A DNA stretch of 64,000 nt from Bacillus sp. 103mf (GTDB lineage: Bacteria; Bacillota; Bacilli; Bacillales; Bacillaceae_G), in NCBI RefSeq assembly GCF_900116295.1, contig NZ_FPAF01000001.1:744001-808000 (forward strand), in the 5' to 3' direction. Shown piece after piece: positions 17,268-27,242 of this stretch. Positions within the stretch are counted from its first letter, which is position 1; each line of letters starts with the position of its first letter. The translations under genes were made by a program, and so were the position numbers. The notes below the pieces were generated by a model. That model was given only the letters and a program-made list of their open reading frames with translations. It was not told the DNA's origin and did no database searches.

Positions 17268-19340
17268 TTATTGCATGCTATTTTTTGCACACTCATATTT
17301 CTCTAGCTTATAATATAAATTCCGAACCGAAATCCCTAACGCTTGTGCTGTTTTTGTTTTGTTTCCATTAAATCTAGACAAATACTCATGAATAATATTC
17401 CCCTCAAATTCAGCCACTAAATCCTCAAGAGGTCTTTCTTCTAATTCAGGAAGTAAATTACTCCCTATAAGTTCATGGTGGTCCTCATGATGTAACGGCG
17501 GTAAATGCTGTACATCAATATACATCTCGTTATAATTCATAAAAATAATCGCTCGGCCTAAAATATTTTCAAGCTCACGAACATTTCCCGGCCAATCATA
17601 TGATTGTAAATACTTCACCGCGGATTCCGTTAACCCCTCAACATTACGCCCATAATCTTGATTAATTTTTTGAATTAATCGATCAGCAATTTCACCAATA
17701 TCTTCTTTACGCTGACCAAGTGATGGAATATGGATCGGAATTTTATTTAACCGATAATATAAGTCTTCCCGAAAATCACCATCTAAAATTGCCTTTTCTA
17801 AATTCACATGCGTTGCAGCAATGACTCGAACATTAATCGGAATCGGCTTCGTACCCCCGACTCTCACGATTTCCTTCTCTTGCAAAACACGAAGTAACTT
17901 CGCTTGTGTATTCGCAGACAATTCTCCTATTTCATCCAAGAAAATACTTCCATTGTTCGCTTCTTCAAAAAAACCACGTTTCCCCCCGCGACGCGCTCCC
18001 GAAAAAGCGCCTTCTTCATAACCAAACAGTTCACTTTCTAATAACGATTCAGAAATTGCCGCACAATTTACCCGAACAAACTTATTGTACTTCCGATTGC
18101 TGCCATTATGGATGGCGTGCGCAAACAATTCCTTTCCAGTTCCTGACTCCCCGCGCAAGAGTACCGTCGCCGGTGTATTCGCTCCTAGTTTCGCCTGCTC
18201 AATCGCCGCCACAATCCCTTCTGACGTTCCAACAATATCGTCGAATGAATACTTCGCTTCTAACGTACGAATAATTTGTCTTGCCCTATTTAATTCATTT
18301 GTTAATTTTTGAATCTCGGATACATCGCGAATTACACCGACACTCCCCTTTAAAATCCCATCAACAATAACCGGAGCTACGTTTACAATAACATCTCTCT
18401 TTTTTTGCCCAATTTTCATATGAATACCACGCACTGCCCTGCGTGTCCGCAGCACCTTCATATGCATACTTTCTCCTTCTACAATATCCGTTGTCGCTGG
18501 CTTACCAATAATATCTTCTTCAGATAGACCAGTTAATTTTGTATAAGCCGGGTTAATAACAAGTCCTCGCCCTTGTTCATCGACAACAGAAATTGCTTCT
18601 TCGGAAGAATAGATAATCGCTTCTAGCAATGTTTGAATTTCTTTTAAATCCGTTACTTCTTCAGCCAAATTTACAATTTCAGTAATATCTTTAAAAACCG
18701 CAAACGCCCCTTGCACGTCTCCAATTTCATTTAAAATCGGAATGCGCGTTGAAATAATTTTCTTTCCATTATCTAATGTTAATTCTTGATTAATCTCAAT
18801 TTGTTTCGTACGAATAATACGAAGCAACTTACTCGTTGGAATGACTTCTAAAATATACTTATCAACAACTTCTTCCCTTTTATATCCCGTCATCCGTTCC
18901 GCACTTTTATTGAATAATAGTACATGCCCTTCTTTATCAACCACAATCATACCGTCGTGTGTGGAATTTAAAATAAGATCCCGCTGCTGCGTTTGATCTT
19001 TTAATTTCCCGATCAACATTTCTTTTTCATGCGCAAGCTTCACAACAATATTCGCAACATCCCCCGGGACCAGAAGTACATCTTCTTTTTTCTGCACTAA
19101 AACCTTTTCATACACACTGTAATCACCTGTCATATCAAAAATGACATCAATGTCCTCACGTATAAAAGCTTCCCAGTCACTCCCTGTAGAAATATAAAGA
19201 TTCTTTGCAAGTCGAATCCCCTTTGCTCTTTCATCAATATCCACAATTGCAACCACTTCAAATATATTCGATTTTTGCAATAGTCCTAGAATCGCACTGC
19301 CCCCAGCACCCGCTCCAATAATTAATACCTTTTGTTTCAT
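17268..19340 (-). CDS. bkdR: Sigma-54-dependent transcriptional activator BkdR
   Basis: The 690-residue enhancer-binding protein should drive the adjacent ptb-bkd operon. Order: an N-terminal Rossmann-like domain (1-115) opening with [11 protein letters not shown]; two PAS domains (about 125-235 and 240-350); the AAA+ domain (365-600) with Walker A GESGTGKE, the sigma-54 contact loop as GAFSGA instead of the usual GAFTGA, and Walker [11 protein letters not shown]; and a Fis-type helix-turn-helix at the C-terminus (640-682). The N-terminal nucleotide-binding-like domain suggests sensing of a cofactor or metabolite, which is inference. It reads toward ptb, 197 bp before it. Confidence 0.93.
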   Translation of the reverse strand: MKQKVLIIGAGAGGSAILGLLQKSNIFEVVAIVDIDERAKGIRLAKNLYISTGSDWEAFIREDIDVIFDMTGDYSVYEKVLVQKKEDVLLVPGDVANIVVKLAHEKEMLIGKLKDQTQQRDLILNSTHDGMIVVDKEGHVLLFNKSAERMTGYKREEVVDKYILEVIPTSKLLRIIRTKQIEINQELTLDNGKKIISTRIPILNEIGDVQGAFAVFKDITEIVNLAEEVTDLKEIQTLLEAIIYSSEEAISVVDEQGRGLVINPAYTKLTGLSEEDIIGKPATTDIVEGESMHMKVLRTRRAVRGIHMKIGQKKRDVIVNVAPVIVDGILKGSVGVIRDVSEIQKLTNELNRARQIIRTLEAKYSFDDIVGTSEGIVAAIEQAKLGANTPATVLLRGESGTGKELFAHAIHNGSNRKYNKFVRVNCAAISESLLESELFGYEEGAFSGARRGGKRGFFEEANNGSIFLDEIGELSANTQAKLLRVLQEKEIVRVGGTKPIPINVRVIAATHVNLEKAILDGDFREDLYYRLNKIPIHIPSLGQRKEDIGEIADRLIQKINQDYGRNVEGLTESAVKYLQSYDWPGNVRELENILGRAIIFMNYNEMYIDVQHLPPLHHEDHHELIGSNLLPELEERPLEDLVAEFEGNIIHEYLSRFNGNKTKTAQALGISVRNLYYKLEKYECAKNSMQ

Positions 19341-19478
19341 ATGCTACCAATCCTCCCGCAGCATCTCTGCAAAATTTTTCATACCTCCATCTTACTTCGT
19401 CCAAAACCTCTTGACAAACGAACGTCAATTGTTACATGATTTTGTATATACTAAATTGTCTGAAAAGAGGTCTTCCTT

Positions 19479-19712
19479 ATGCAACGTTATCTCGCTCTCC
19501 TATTAGCAGTTATTCCTATTTCACTTGCTGTAGTAGGCATTAAACTGATGAGAGATACGGTCTTCGGTATTCTCTTCTCTCCAATCCCTGTATTATGGTT
19601 ACAATTTGTAATTGGAGCACTCTGTTTTGCTATTGGCTTTTATATCTTTGGTGGCTTCATTCTATACCGCGACCGAAAACGAAATAAAGTACAAGCTCGA
19701 TTTCGAAGATAA
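19479..19712 (+). CDS. yqzF: DUF2627 membrane protein YqzF
   Basis: The 77-residue protein has two transmembrane segments (about 5-22 and 37-62) and a basic C-terminal tail. Length, pattern and position beside bkdR match YqzF/DUF2627 of B. subtilis. Function unknown. It is divergent from bkdR. The stop codon TAA coincides with the first bases of a family B repeat, so the C-terminus ends exactly at the repeat edge. Confidence 0.82.
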   Translation: MQRYLALLLAVIPISLAVVGIKLMRDTVFGILFSPIPVLWLQFVIGALCFAIGFYIFGGFILYRDRKRNKVQARFRR

Positions 19713-20066
19713 AGTGAAACTTCCATTCGAAGGTGCTTTTTCTTCGAATGGTTAGTTGAACCAATCGGGCTTTTACGGACAGTTAGCCCACACCTATCTT
19801 CTTTAGAAAAACGGAAGCGGCTCGCTCAGAAGCGCAGGACGCCCACGTCCCTGACAAAGAGGTGCTTTTTTCCTCGTCGGAGGGGGCGAAACGACCGGAG
19901 ATTCTAGCCGCTAGAGCTGGACAACGCTTCTCTCTCCACCTTGAGGTGAGGTCTTACTGTCCGTTAATGCGGGATAAAGTGAAATTTCCATCAGTGGGGG
20001 TTTTTCATCCCCCTATCTTCTTTACACCACTTTAAATCTCAGTCTTGCTGCCCGTAAATGGCGAAA
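19708..20066 (+). repeat. Family B two-hairpin repeat, copy B2, with loop module
   Basis: It opens ATAAAGTGAAACTTCC at the yqzF stop. A CCATTCGAAGG/CTTCGAATGG hairpin follows, then AATCGGGCTTTTACGGACAG. Next comes a loop module (about 19811-19925, beginning GGAAGCGGCTCGC and ending CTAGAGCTGGACAA), then GAGGTGAGGTCTTACTGTCC and GCGGGATAAAGTGAAA. A degenerate second end (19973-20066) follows in tandem. Confidence 0.8.
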
Positions 20067-20098
20067 TTTAAAAACGAGACCCTTCATAAAGAAAGACC

Positions 20099-20827
20099 TC
20101 ACTTTACACCTTGCATTATCCTTTTCACACGCTCTGGATAGTCTGTAATAATAGCCGTCACATTCATCTTTAAAAACTTCCTCATCACTTCCTCATCATT
20201 GATTGTATACGGACGTACAGCTACGCCATTTTCCATCGTTAATTCTACAATTCCATCCGAAATATATCGGTAGTTCGGATGAATAGCACTCGCTCCCATC
20301 TTTTTGGCATAAGCCCACGGGCTATGCAATCCTTCCTTATACAAAATCGCCGTCTCAATATCAGGAGCCATCATATGACAATTCTTCATACTATAATGAT
20401 TAAAAGAAGATAGAATCGTACGCTCCTCCATACTATATTTTCGAATAAGAGTAATTACCTCTTCTTCTAAACCTCTATACGGTACCTTATTATTCTTAAA
20501 TTCAATATTAAGAAAAAGGTTGTTTGTTTTCAGCCATTCCAACACTTCTTCTAATAAAGGAATAGGCTGCACACCGACCTTATCATAAAATGTATAACTT
20601 GCATCTAGCGCGCGCAAATCTTCATATAAATAATTTCGAACAGCCCCTTTTCCATTCGTCGTTCGATTTACCGTCTCATCATGAATGACAACAATTTGGT
20701 GATCTTTTGTGAACTGAACATCCAATTCAATTCCATCAGCTCCAAACTTCTCTGCCGCCCGAAAAGAAACCATCGTATTTTCTGGATACGTCCCTGCAGC
20801 TCCGCGGTGTCCAAAAATATGCGTCAT
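20099..20827 (-). CDS. yqiK: Glycerophosphodiester phosphodiesterase (YqiK)
   Basis: This 242-residue GDPD-family TIM barrel hydrolyses glycerophosphodiesters to glycerol 3-phosphate and an alcohol. Active-site motifs are GHRGAAGTYPENT near residue 6, GIELDVQFTKD near 36 and VVIHDETVNRTTNGKG near 50. No signal peptide, so a cytosolic enzyme. A yqiK gene lies beside yqzF in B. subtilis too. The ATG follows AGGTGAG. Confidence 0.9.
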   Translation of the reverse strand: MTHIFGHRGAAGTYPENTMVSFRAAEKFGADGIELDVQFTKDHQIVVIHDETVNRTTNGKGAVRNYLYEDLRALDASYTFYDKVGVQPIPLLEEVLEWLKTNNLFLNIEFKNNKVPYRGLEEEVITLIRKYSMEERTILSSFNHYSMKNCHMMAPDIETAILYKEGLHSPWAYAKKMGASAIHPNYRYISDGIVELTMENGVAVRPYTINDEEVMRKFLKMNVTAIITDYPERVKRIMQGVK

Positions 20828-20889
20828 CTTCTCACCTCAATTTTTATCTCACTTTAAAAATTAGCAAAAAATCATTATAGGTTATAAAT

Positions 20890-21031
20890 CAAACTATATA
20901 TTTTTCACCATATAAGTCACTGCTATGTAGAATACAAAATGACTAGCTATGCATGCAGCAGGCTTCTATGCATAGCTAGTCGCTCTTGCCACTTAATTTT
21001 CATGTCGGTTTTTCAACTTACATTTATATAA
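20890..21031 (-). repeat. Family A repeat, internally deleted copy A7
   Basis: Both ends match family A (minus strand: TATATAAATG, a run of A, CCGACAT at the left; ATAGCAGTGACTTATATGG then GAAAAAT at the right). The middle is replaced by a short perfect hairpin: 14-bp arms at 20941-20954 and 20968-20981 around 13 nt. It looks like a deletion derivative that kept the ends. Confidence 0.7.
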
Positions 21032-21113
21032 TAATACGACCCGCTATCATCAATTCCTCTACACTGATGCTAATTTCACTTTATGCTATACTATACAAAA
21101 AGGAGGTACTTTT

Positions 21114-21260
21114 ATGAAACCATTACAACTTTCACCAGAGACAGCTATTAAGTTATCTAAAGCTCTCGGTGTTCCACTTGAACAGCTTATGCATATGCCT
21201 CAGCATATTTTAATTCAAAAACTCGTTGAATTAGAAAAACAAAATCAAGAGAAAGAATAA
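21114..21260 (+). CDS. YycC family small protein
   Basis: The 48-residue protein begins MKPLQLSPETAIKLSKALG and contains VPLEQLMHMPQHIL. This pattern matches the small YycC family of Bacillaceae, whose function is unknown. Start: ATG with a perfect AAGGAGG seven bases upstream. The stop TAA is formed by the first bases of a family B repeat, as for yqzF. Confidence 0.8.
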   Translation: MKPLQLSPETAIKLSKALGVPLEQLMHMPQHILIQKLVELEKQNQEKE

Positions 21261-21430
21261 AATGAAACTTCCATCAGTGGAAGTTTTTTCATTCCCCACT
21301 GATAGAAAGCCCGCTCAACCTTGCACATGCCAGCAGTTATCCCCCACCTATCTTCTTTAAAAATACGGAAGCGGCTCGCTCAATCTTGAGGTGGGGGTCT
21401 TACTGCCCACGAATAGCGCTATAAGAAAAT
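21257..21430 (+). repeat. Family B two-hairpin repeat, copy B3 (loop module mostly deleted)
   Basis: Starts ATAAAATGAAACTTCC at the stop of the YycC gene. It has the CATCAGTGG/CCACTGAT hairpin, then CAGCAGTTATCCCCCACCT paired with AGGTGGGGGTCTTACTG. Between the two arms only GGAAGCGGCTCGCTCAA of the longer loop module seen in B2 and B5 remains. Confidence 0.75.
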
Positions 21431-21508
21431 ATGAACATTACTTTCATGATAGTTATTTAAAACTACCAAAAAGAATGTTTATCGGTTTGTATATCAATAA
21501 TTTATTGG

Positions 21509-21835
21509 TTAAGCAAGCGTTTTTAGTAGTTCTTCCTTTGATAATAACGGTTTCTTCTTACGGCTTGGCTTTATATTCTCTATTACTTCTACTGGATTCT
21601 TGCGTATTTCTCGCTCTATTTCATACAAATAATTAAAGAACACCTTTTATTTCGAATATAATTAGCGTTTGTTGTAGCGCTTATGGGAGAGATTGACTTT
21701 CACAGATTTGTCACTAACTGCGACTGTATACTTACCACGTTCTCTTAAATATTTAATATAATGGCGTATATGAGGCGATTTAACTTTATCGAATTCATTT
21801 TGCATATACGCCGAAAATAATTTTAACGTCTTAAT
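21509..21835 (-). pseudogene. Decayed tyrosine recombinase (XerC/D-like integrase) remnant
   Basis: Two minus-strand stretches in different frames translate to neighbouring parts of a tyrosine recombinase N-terminal (SAM-like core-binding) domain. The first, from about 21835, reads KTLKLFSAYMQNEFD, then PHIRHYIKYLRERGKYTV, to a stop near 21665. The second reads FFNYLYEIEREIRKNP then KKKPLLSKEELLKTLA to a TAA at 21509-21511. The start, the segment between them and the whole catalytic domain are missing. The pattern resembles recombinases on B. cereus-group plasmids and phages (recalled). It sits beside repeats, so it marks an old insertion and decay. Confidence 0.75.
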
Positions 21836-21898
21836 CTACAGGTTCTTTGATGTGCAATACAACATAGCGTTTTGAATTTAGAAGTTAAAATCAGACAA

Positions 21899-21951
21899 TA
21901 AAAAACACCGCCTCTCAATAGTTTGTAAAAACTACCGAAAGACGGCGTTTA
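21899..21951 (-). terminator. Terminator of spo0A
   Basis: A long imperfect hairpin of about 20 bp (AAACGCCGTC...ACTACC side with GTAGTTT...GGCGGTGTTTT side, 21902-21950) is followed by T-rich sequence on the minus strand, about 100 nt past the spo0A stop. Confidence 0.7.
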
Positions 21952-22048
21952 TCGCCTTTTGACCGAGTTATTTATCGGTCAGAAAAGATATTTATTGCTC
22001 AACGCTCTCTAACGTTACAATCCGCTCAAGTCGTTGATACGTATACGA

Positions 22049-22843
22049 TTAACTCGCCTTATGTTCAAGCCTTAACTTATCCGCAACCATCGCGATGAAT
22101 TCGGAATTCGTCGGCTTTGCTTTTGACATGGATACCGTGTAGCCAAATAAAGAAGAAATGGATTCAATATTTCCACGACTCCACGCAACTTCAATCGCAT
22201 GACGAATTGCACGTTCCACACGACTTGCTGTTGTATTATATTTCTTTGCGATATCTGGATACAGTACTTTTGTAATTGATCCAAGCAATTCAATGTCGTT
22301 GTAGACCATAGAAATTGCTTCACGTAAATACATGTATCCTTTAATATGAGCTGGTACACCGATTTCATGAATGATACTCGTAATGCTCGCATCTAAATTT
22401 TTCGGTTTTCCATCAGACGTTGTAACAGAACGAAAAGCTGGTAGCGGTCGTTTAATGGTAGCGCTTGATTTTCCACTAACTTGACGAATATGACTCGTTA
22501 AGTTTTCCATATCAAATGGTTTTAAGATAAAATATGACGCACCTAAATCAACAGCCTTTTTCGTTACATCCTCTTGTCCAAATGCTGTTAACATAATAAC
22601 ATTTGGCTGTTTGAAACGATCAATATGACGCATTTTTTCTAGTACTGCGAGACCATCTAAATGTGGCATAATAATATCAAGAACAAGTACATCAGGTTGT
22701 CTCTCTTTTAATAAATTTAAGCATTCTTGACCATTATACGCTACACCAATCACTTCCATATCATCCTGCGCAGCAACATAACTCTCTAACATAGATACAA
22801 GTTCTTTATTATCATCCACGAGACACACTTTAATTTTCTCCAC
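22049..22843 (-). CDS. spo0A: Sporulation master response regulator Spo0A
   Basis: This 264-residue response regulator controls entry into sporulation and many stationary-phase genes. The receiver domain (1-125) has the acidic pocket VDDNKE near 10, phospho-acceptor Asp in VLDIIMPH near 56, and Lys in ILKPFD near 108. The C-terminal Spo0A DNA-binding domain (about 150-264) contains [17 protein letters not shown], the helix-turn-helix that reads the 0A box. TAGGAGGG precedes the ATG. A 0A-box match in its own promoter suggests autoregulation. spoIVB and recN lie upstream in the usual order. Confidence 0.98.
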   Translation of the reverse strand: MEKIKVCLVDDNKELVSMLESYVAAQDDMEVIGVAYNGQECLNLLKERQPDVLVLDIIMPHLDGLAVLEKMRHIDRFKQPNVIMLTAFGQEDVTKKAVDLGASYFILKPFDMENLTSHIRQVSGKSSATIKRPLPAFRSVTTSDGKPKNLDASITSIIHEIGVPAHIKGYMYLREAISMVYNDIELLGSITKVLYPDIAKKYNTTASRVERAIRHAIEVAWSRGNIESISSLFGYTVSMSKAKPTNSEFIAMVADKLRLEHKAS

Positions 22844-22908
22844 AGCTTTTCCTCCCTACTAATGGTTTCTCCCGGCATAAAGTATTACCTTCTAGACTAC
22901 ATGAATTG

Positions 22909-22916
22909 TTCGACAA
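22909..22916 (-). promoter_or_regulatory. 0A box in the spo0A promoter region
   Basis: Minus-strand TTGTCGAA, 66-73 bp upstream of the spo0A start, matches the Spo0A~P binding motif. Autoregulation of spo0A through such boxes is established in B. subtilis. The sigma factor promoters themselves I could not place with certainty. Confidence 0.6.
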
Positions 22917-23165
22917 TTATGTGAAAATCCCCTTTAAAACTTTCTTAAATTCCGAAAAAATCACAAAAAAACATTTTTATCGTCTATTTCTTAGTGTTAT
23001 TTTACATATTCCATCATGTGGTTATAGCTAAATATGTATGCTCTACTTTTATTTTACAACAAAAAACACCTGTTGCGAAACTTTTGTAACATTTCAGCGG
23101 CTTTACAAGAAAAATTTTTCATCAATAAGGAGACCTCTTCTTTTCTCCCTTTATTTAAAAGTAAC

Positions 23166-23198
23166 AAAAAACAAGCTGAATACATTCAGCTTGCTTTT
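23166..23198 (-). terminator. Terminator of spoIVB
   Basis: CAAGCTGAA pairs with TTCAGCTTG (about 23172-23193), with T runs on both sides. It overlaps the last codons of spoIVB. Confidence 0.85.
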
Positions 23199-24487
23199 TT
23201 CTGATCTGTATAAATATTAATCCCCGCTTCATGTAGCATCCATTCAATATGGACACCATATCCAGATGTTGGATCGTTGACAAATACGTGTGTTACAGCC
23301 CCTACTAATTTTCCGTCTTGTACAATAGGACTACCACTCATTCCTTGTACAATCCCACCTGTTTTTTCTAATAAGCGTTTATCTGTAATCTTTACAACCA
23401 TTCCTTTTGTTGCAGGGAATTTTTGCGGAACTGTACTTACAATTTCTATATCGAATGCTTCTACTTTATCTTGATCAATAACTGTCAAAATTTTCGCAGG
23501 CCCTTCTTTTACTTGATGGGAAAGGGCAATCGGAAGTGCTTCATCCATAATTCCATTTTTCATTTCTGTATTTAACTTACCAAAAATACCAAATGGACTA
23601 TTCGTTGTAATATTACCAATAACTTCATGATCTGGTGAGAATCTCGCTAGTTTTTCACCAGGATCTCCATTGCTCCCACGTTCAATAGACGTTACTGTCG
23701 AACGAACAATTTGTCCATCTTCAACTTGAATTGGTTTTTTCGTATCATTGTCAGAAATCACATGACCAAGCGCGCCGTATTTCATTGATTCCGGATGAAT
23801 AAATGTCATCGTTCCAATGCCTGCAGCTGAATCACGAATGTACAATCCAATTCGATATGACTGTTCTCCACCATCTTTTTGTGGAGTTAATTTTGTTCGA
23901 ATATATTTCCCATCTCTTAGCAAGACAAGATTAAGCGATTCTCCTGTTTTCCCGCTATCATGAATAAATGGTGCAATATCACTCATTCGTTCAATTGTCT
24001 TACCGTTTATTTCAGTAATCATATCCCCTACTTGCACACCTGCAAGTTCACCTGGGGATACCTTTCCTTTTTCCGTTTGAATTAAATGATGCCCTACAAC
24101 AAGTACCCCTTTTGCATTTAATTTCACTCCAATTGATTGCCCACCTGGAACTACTTTAAAATCTTTTAATACTTTCACATTTACTTTTTTTACGGGTAAT
24201 CCTGCAAGCTCATAAACCATAGCAGCTTCTCCGCTTTCATGCGCATTTACCGCAATTGTTTTTTCACTAGCATGCCCAGAAGCAATTGTAAAAATAGTTT
24301 CATCAGTTGATTTTGTTTGAAATACAGGCAAAGAAGATACTTGTGAATCTTGATCTTGAAATATAACAAGTTGCTTTGGAAGTAAAATAAACGCGCGAAG
24401 CGGTTTATAACACCCAATAAAGACAAGCGAAACAAGGAGACAGATCCCTATGATTTTTCGAAATTGCTCTAATTTCAATCTTTTCAC
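23186..24487 (-). CDS. spoIVB: SpoIVB serine peptidase (sigma-K checkpoint)
   Basis: The 433-residue protein is secreted from the forespore into the intermembrane space. There it cleaves SpoIVFA and triggers pro-sigma-K processing in the mother cell. It has an N-terminal membrane anchor (about 10-35), a PDZ domain (about 115-205, [18 protein letters not shown]), and an S55 peptidase domain (215-433) with His in ALGHVISD and the nucleophile in [19 protein letters not shown]. Typical length. It lies between recN and spo0A as in B. subtilis. Confidence 0.95.
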   Translation of the reverse strand: MKRLKLEQFRKIIGICLLVSLVFIGCYKPLRAFILLPKQLVIFQDQDSQVSSLPVFQTKSTDETIFTIASGHASEKTIAVNAHESGEAAMVYELAGLPVKKVNVKVLKDFKVVPGGQSIGVKLNAKGVLVVGHHLIQTEKGKVSPGELAGVQVGDMITEINGKTIERMSDIAPFIHDSGKTGESLNLVLLRDGKYIRTKLTPQKDGGEQSYRIGLYIRDSAAGIGTMTFIHPESMKYGALGHVISDNDTKKPIQVEDGQIVRSTVTSIERGSNGDPGEKLARFSPDHEVIGNITTNSPFGIFGKLNTEMKNGIMDEALPIALSHQVKEGPAKILTVIDQDKVEAFDIEIVSTVPQKFPATKGMVVKITDKRLLEKTGGIVQGMSGSPIVQDGKLVGAVTHVFVNDPTSGYGVHIEWMLHEAGINIYTDQKKAS

Positions 24488-24591
24488 TCTCCTCGCTCCT
24501 AACCCACATTCAGCCTAGCGGCTTCATTATTTAATGTCTCCTTGCTATCCTTTCTTTATAACCGGAAGAATTAAGAAATGATTGTTGTTAA

Positions 24592-24618
24592 CAAAAAAGC
24601 TATCCATTATTGGATAGC
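24592..24618 (-). terminator. Terminator of recN
   Basis: GCTATCCA and TGGATAGC (about 24599-24617) form a hairpin with a T run on the minus strand. It overlaps the recN stop codon. Confidence 0.8.
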
Positions 24619-26358
24619 CTCTGCTGCTTGTTTAAAACGATGCGCCTGCGAAAGTAACTCTCTTGCATGTTCTGTCGTTAAATCAGTAATTTCCACACCA
24701 GAAATCATGCGAGCAATTTCCGTTACTTTTTCATCTTGACTAAGTACAGTAACAGATGTAACAGTGCGTTCATTTACAATTTGTTTCCGAATAAATAAGT
24801 GAGAATCTGCCATAGACGCAACTTGTGGCAAATGCGTAATACATAGCACTTGTGAATTAACAGAAACACGATAAATCTTTTCAGCAATCGCCTGTGCAAC
24901 GCGCCCGCTTACTCCAGTGTCTACCTCATCAAAAATAACAGAGGCAACACCTTGATGTTTAGAAAAAATACTCTTTAATGCTAATATAATACGGGATAAT
25001 TCCCCTCCTGAAGCTACTTTAGAAAGCGGCTTTAACGGTTCTCCTGGATTCGTGGAAATATAAAATTCTACATTGTCATACCCATCTTGTGTCATTTTGA
25101 CAGGAGCTCCTTCGACAAGAGGATCGTCAATTGTCCCTTCTTTTTTCTTTATCATCACTTCGAATTTTGTTTTTTCCATGTACAATTCTTTTAATTCTTG
25201 ATGAATTGCCGTTGTTAATCGATTCGCAAGGTTACGACGCATATCACTTAGTAGTGTCGCTTCTTTCACTATAAGCTGCTCGATGTCTTTTAGTTTCCTT
25301 TTCGTCGTTTCAATGTGTACATCTTTATTTTCAATTGTAAATATCTCTTTTTCGATTTCATCCGCATACGCTAAAATCTCTTCTACAGTATTTCCATATT
25401 TACGCTTTAACATACGAATTTCATTTAAACGTGTTTCAATTTCATCTAAACGATTTGGATCGTATTCCATCATATCTAACTTTTCGCGGAGTTGATATGC
25501 TACTTCTTCTAATAAATAATAACTATTCGCAATCGCATCGTAGTTTTCTTGATATGCAGTATCTAAATCCGTAATGCTCTCCATCTGGTTCATCGCATTC
25601 CGAATATGATCTAAACCAGAATGATCTTCCGTTAAAGAACGATACGAATCACCCAGTGCCTTATAAATCTTTTCGAAGTTCGAAATCTTCAATCGTTCTT
25701 CTAATAAATTTTGCTCTTCATCTATTTTCAAATCCGCATTTCGAATCTCTTCATGTTGAAATTGAATTAAATCTAAACGATGTGCCATTTGTTGCTCATT
25801 TTCTGTTAAAGAGTGCAATTGTTTTTTTAATTGCTCATATTCCCTATACACATTTTGATACTTTTCTAACTGAACTAAAATATGATCTCCCTCAAAATGA
25901 TCAAGCATAAATAAATGGCGGTCTTCATTCATTAAATCTTGCGTTTCATGTTGTCCATGAATGTCAACAAGCGTTTTTCCAATTTCCTTTAATGTACTTA
26001 ATGTAACAAGCTTTCCATTGACGCGGCATACGCTTTTCCCATTCACAGAAATATCCCGTTTTAAAATTATCATGCCATCTTCAATTTCAATATCAAGTTC
26101 TTCTGCTTTCATGGCACAAGGATGCTGTTCATCTTCAATATAAAATAACCCTTCAATTTCAGCTTTATCTGTCCCATAACGTACAAACTCCGCTGAGCCG
26201 CGTCCTCCAACAAGAAGATTAATCGCATCAATAATGATTGATTTTCCTGCGCCCGTTTCACCACTTAAAACAGTGAGCCCTTTTTGAAAAGAGATATTTA
26301 ATGATTCAATAATAGCAAAGTTTCTAATCGATAATTCCGATAACAATGCCTCATTCAC
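24607..26358 (-). CDS. recN: DNA repair protein RecN
   Basis: The 583-residue SMC-like ATPase is recruited early to double-strand breaks and gathers ends for recombination. Walker A GETGAGKS is near residue 35. Long coiled coils occupy about 150-370. The ABC signature SGGELSRI is near 450 and Walker B VIFDEVDTG near 477. It is downstream of argR, separated by about 265 bp of AT-rich sequence in which I see no gene. No frameshift seen. Confidence 0.96.
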   Translation of the reverse strand: MNEALLSELSIRNFAIIESLNISFQKGLTVLSGETGAGKSIIIDAINLLVGGRGSAEFVRYGTDKAEIEGLFYIEDEQHPCAMKAEELDIEIEDGMIILKRDISVNGKSVCRVNGKLVTLSTLKEIGKTLVDIHGQHETQDLMNEDRHLFMLDHFEGDHILVQLEKYQNVYREYEQLKKQLHSLTENEQQMAHRLDLIQFQHEEIRNADLKIDEEQNLLEERLKISNFEKIYKALGDSYRSLTEDHSGLDHIRNAMNQMESITDLDTAYQENYDAIANSYYLLEEVAYQLREKLDMMEYDPNRLDEIETRLNEIRMLKRKYGNTVEEILAYADEIEKEIFTIENKDVHIETTKRKLKDIEQLIVKEATLLSDMRRNLANRLTTAIHQELKELYMEKTKFEVMIKKKEGTIDDPLVEGAPVKMTQDGYDNVEFYISTNPGEPLKPLSKVASGGELSRIILALKSIFSKHQGVASVIFDEVDTGVSGRVAQAIAEKIYRVSVNSQVLCITHLPQVASMADSHLFIRKQIVNERTVTSVTVLSQDEKVTEIARMISGVEITDLTTEHARELLSQAHRFKQAAEAIQ

Positions 26359-26623
26359 CTCGTTATTTCATTCACACTCCACATGGGAGGCTTAAACTAT
26401 TCACACATACATTCTTCTGTTACTTTTTTCATGAAGAATATGTTATGTAACCTGCTTCATTGTAACAAACATTTGTTTTTACGGTCAATGTAACAATACT
26501 GATATTCCTATATGGAAATATATATTTTCACATGCTATTTTAGGATTTTTATTTCTCCATAACAAAAATATCTTGTCTACTTTTTTACTCTTCTGAGCAA
26601 TAAAGCAAACAAGATTCTTTTTG

Positions 26624-27073
26624 TTACAGCATATTTAAAAAGCGATTTGATACAACCCCTGTATCTTCAGGTGTACGGCAAATAATTAAACACGTATCAT
26701 CACCGCAAATTGTGCCAATAATTTCATTCCACTCTAAATGATCAATCAGCGCACCGAGAGCATGTGCATTACCTGGCAATGTCTTTAACACAAGCATATG
26801 ACCGGCTGTATCTAATTTAACAAACGAATCAACAAGATTGCGTTTTAATTTTTGAAGTGGATTAAAACGTTGATCCGCTGGTAAGCTATATTTATACCGC
26901 CCATCATGAAGTGGTACCTTTACTAAATGTAATTCTTTAATATCTCGCGATACCGTTGCTTGTGTTACATTAAAACCTTCATTACGTAAAATATCCACTA
27001 GTTCGTCTTGCGTTTCAATTTCTTTATTCGCAATAATTTCTCGAATTTTAATATGGCGCTGCCCTTTATTCAT
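26624..27073 (-). CDS. argR: Arginine repressor ArgR/AhrC
   Basis: This 149-residue hexameric regulator represses arginine biosynthesis and activates catabolism when arginine binds. Winged-helix DNA-binding domain (1-70, with [12 protein letters not shown]) and arginine-binding oligomerisation domain (80-149, with [15 protein letters not shown]) are both complete. The frame is open upstream to 27127, but ATG 27073 has GAGGTG at the right spacing and gives the usual family length beginning [16 protein letters not shown]. cereus-group genome may carry other ArgR paralogues; this one is at the AhrC locus beside recN. Confidence 0.93.
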   Translation of the reverse strand: MNKGQRHIKIREIIANKEIETQDELVDILRNEGFNVTQATVSRDIKELHLVKVPLHDGRYKYSLPADQRFNPLQKLKRNLVDSFVKLDTAGHMLVLKTLPGNAHALGALIDHLEWNEIIGTICGDDTCLIICRTPEDTGVVSNRFLNML

Positions 27074-27208
27074 ATTTTTGCACCTCGCACTATCTCTTAC
27101 CGTAGTTTTACCATTATTATACTTCACTTATTTATGTTAACGTATAATTGGCTACTTGTACATAATTGTTTTTACAATCATTATACAATTCTAATTTTCT
27201 ATATGAGT

Positions 27209-27242
27209 AAAAAGAGGAACAACAATTGTTATTCCTCTTTTC
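27209..27242 (-). terminator. Terminator of the dxs-yqxC transcription unit
   Basis: AAAAGAGGAACAAC pairs with GTTATTCCTCTTTT around a tiny loop, overlapping the end of the methyltransferase gene, with a T run on the minus strand. Confidence 0.85.

Noticed and set aside
21391-21636. Plus-strand ORF of 81 codons
   Set aside because: It is antisense to the tyrosine recombinase remnant and begins inside a family B repeat; hydrophobicity is an artefact of the AT-rich complement.
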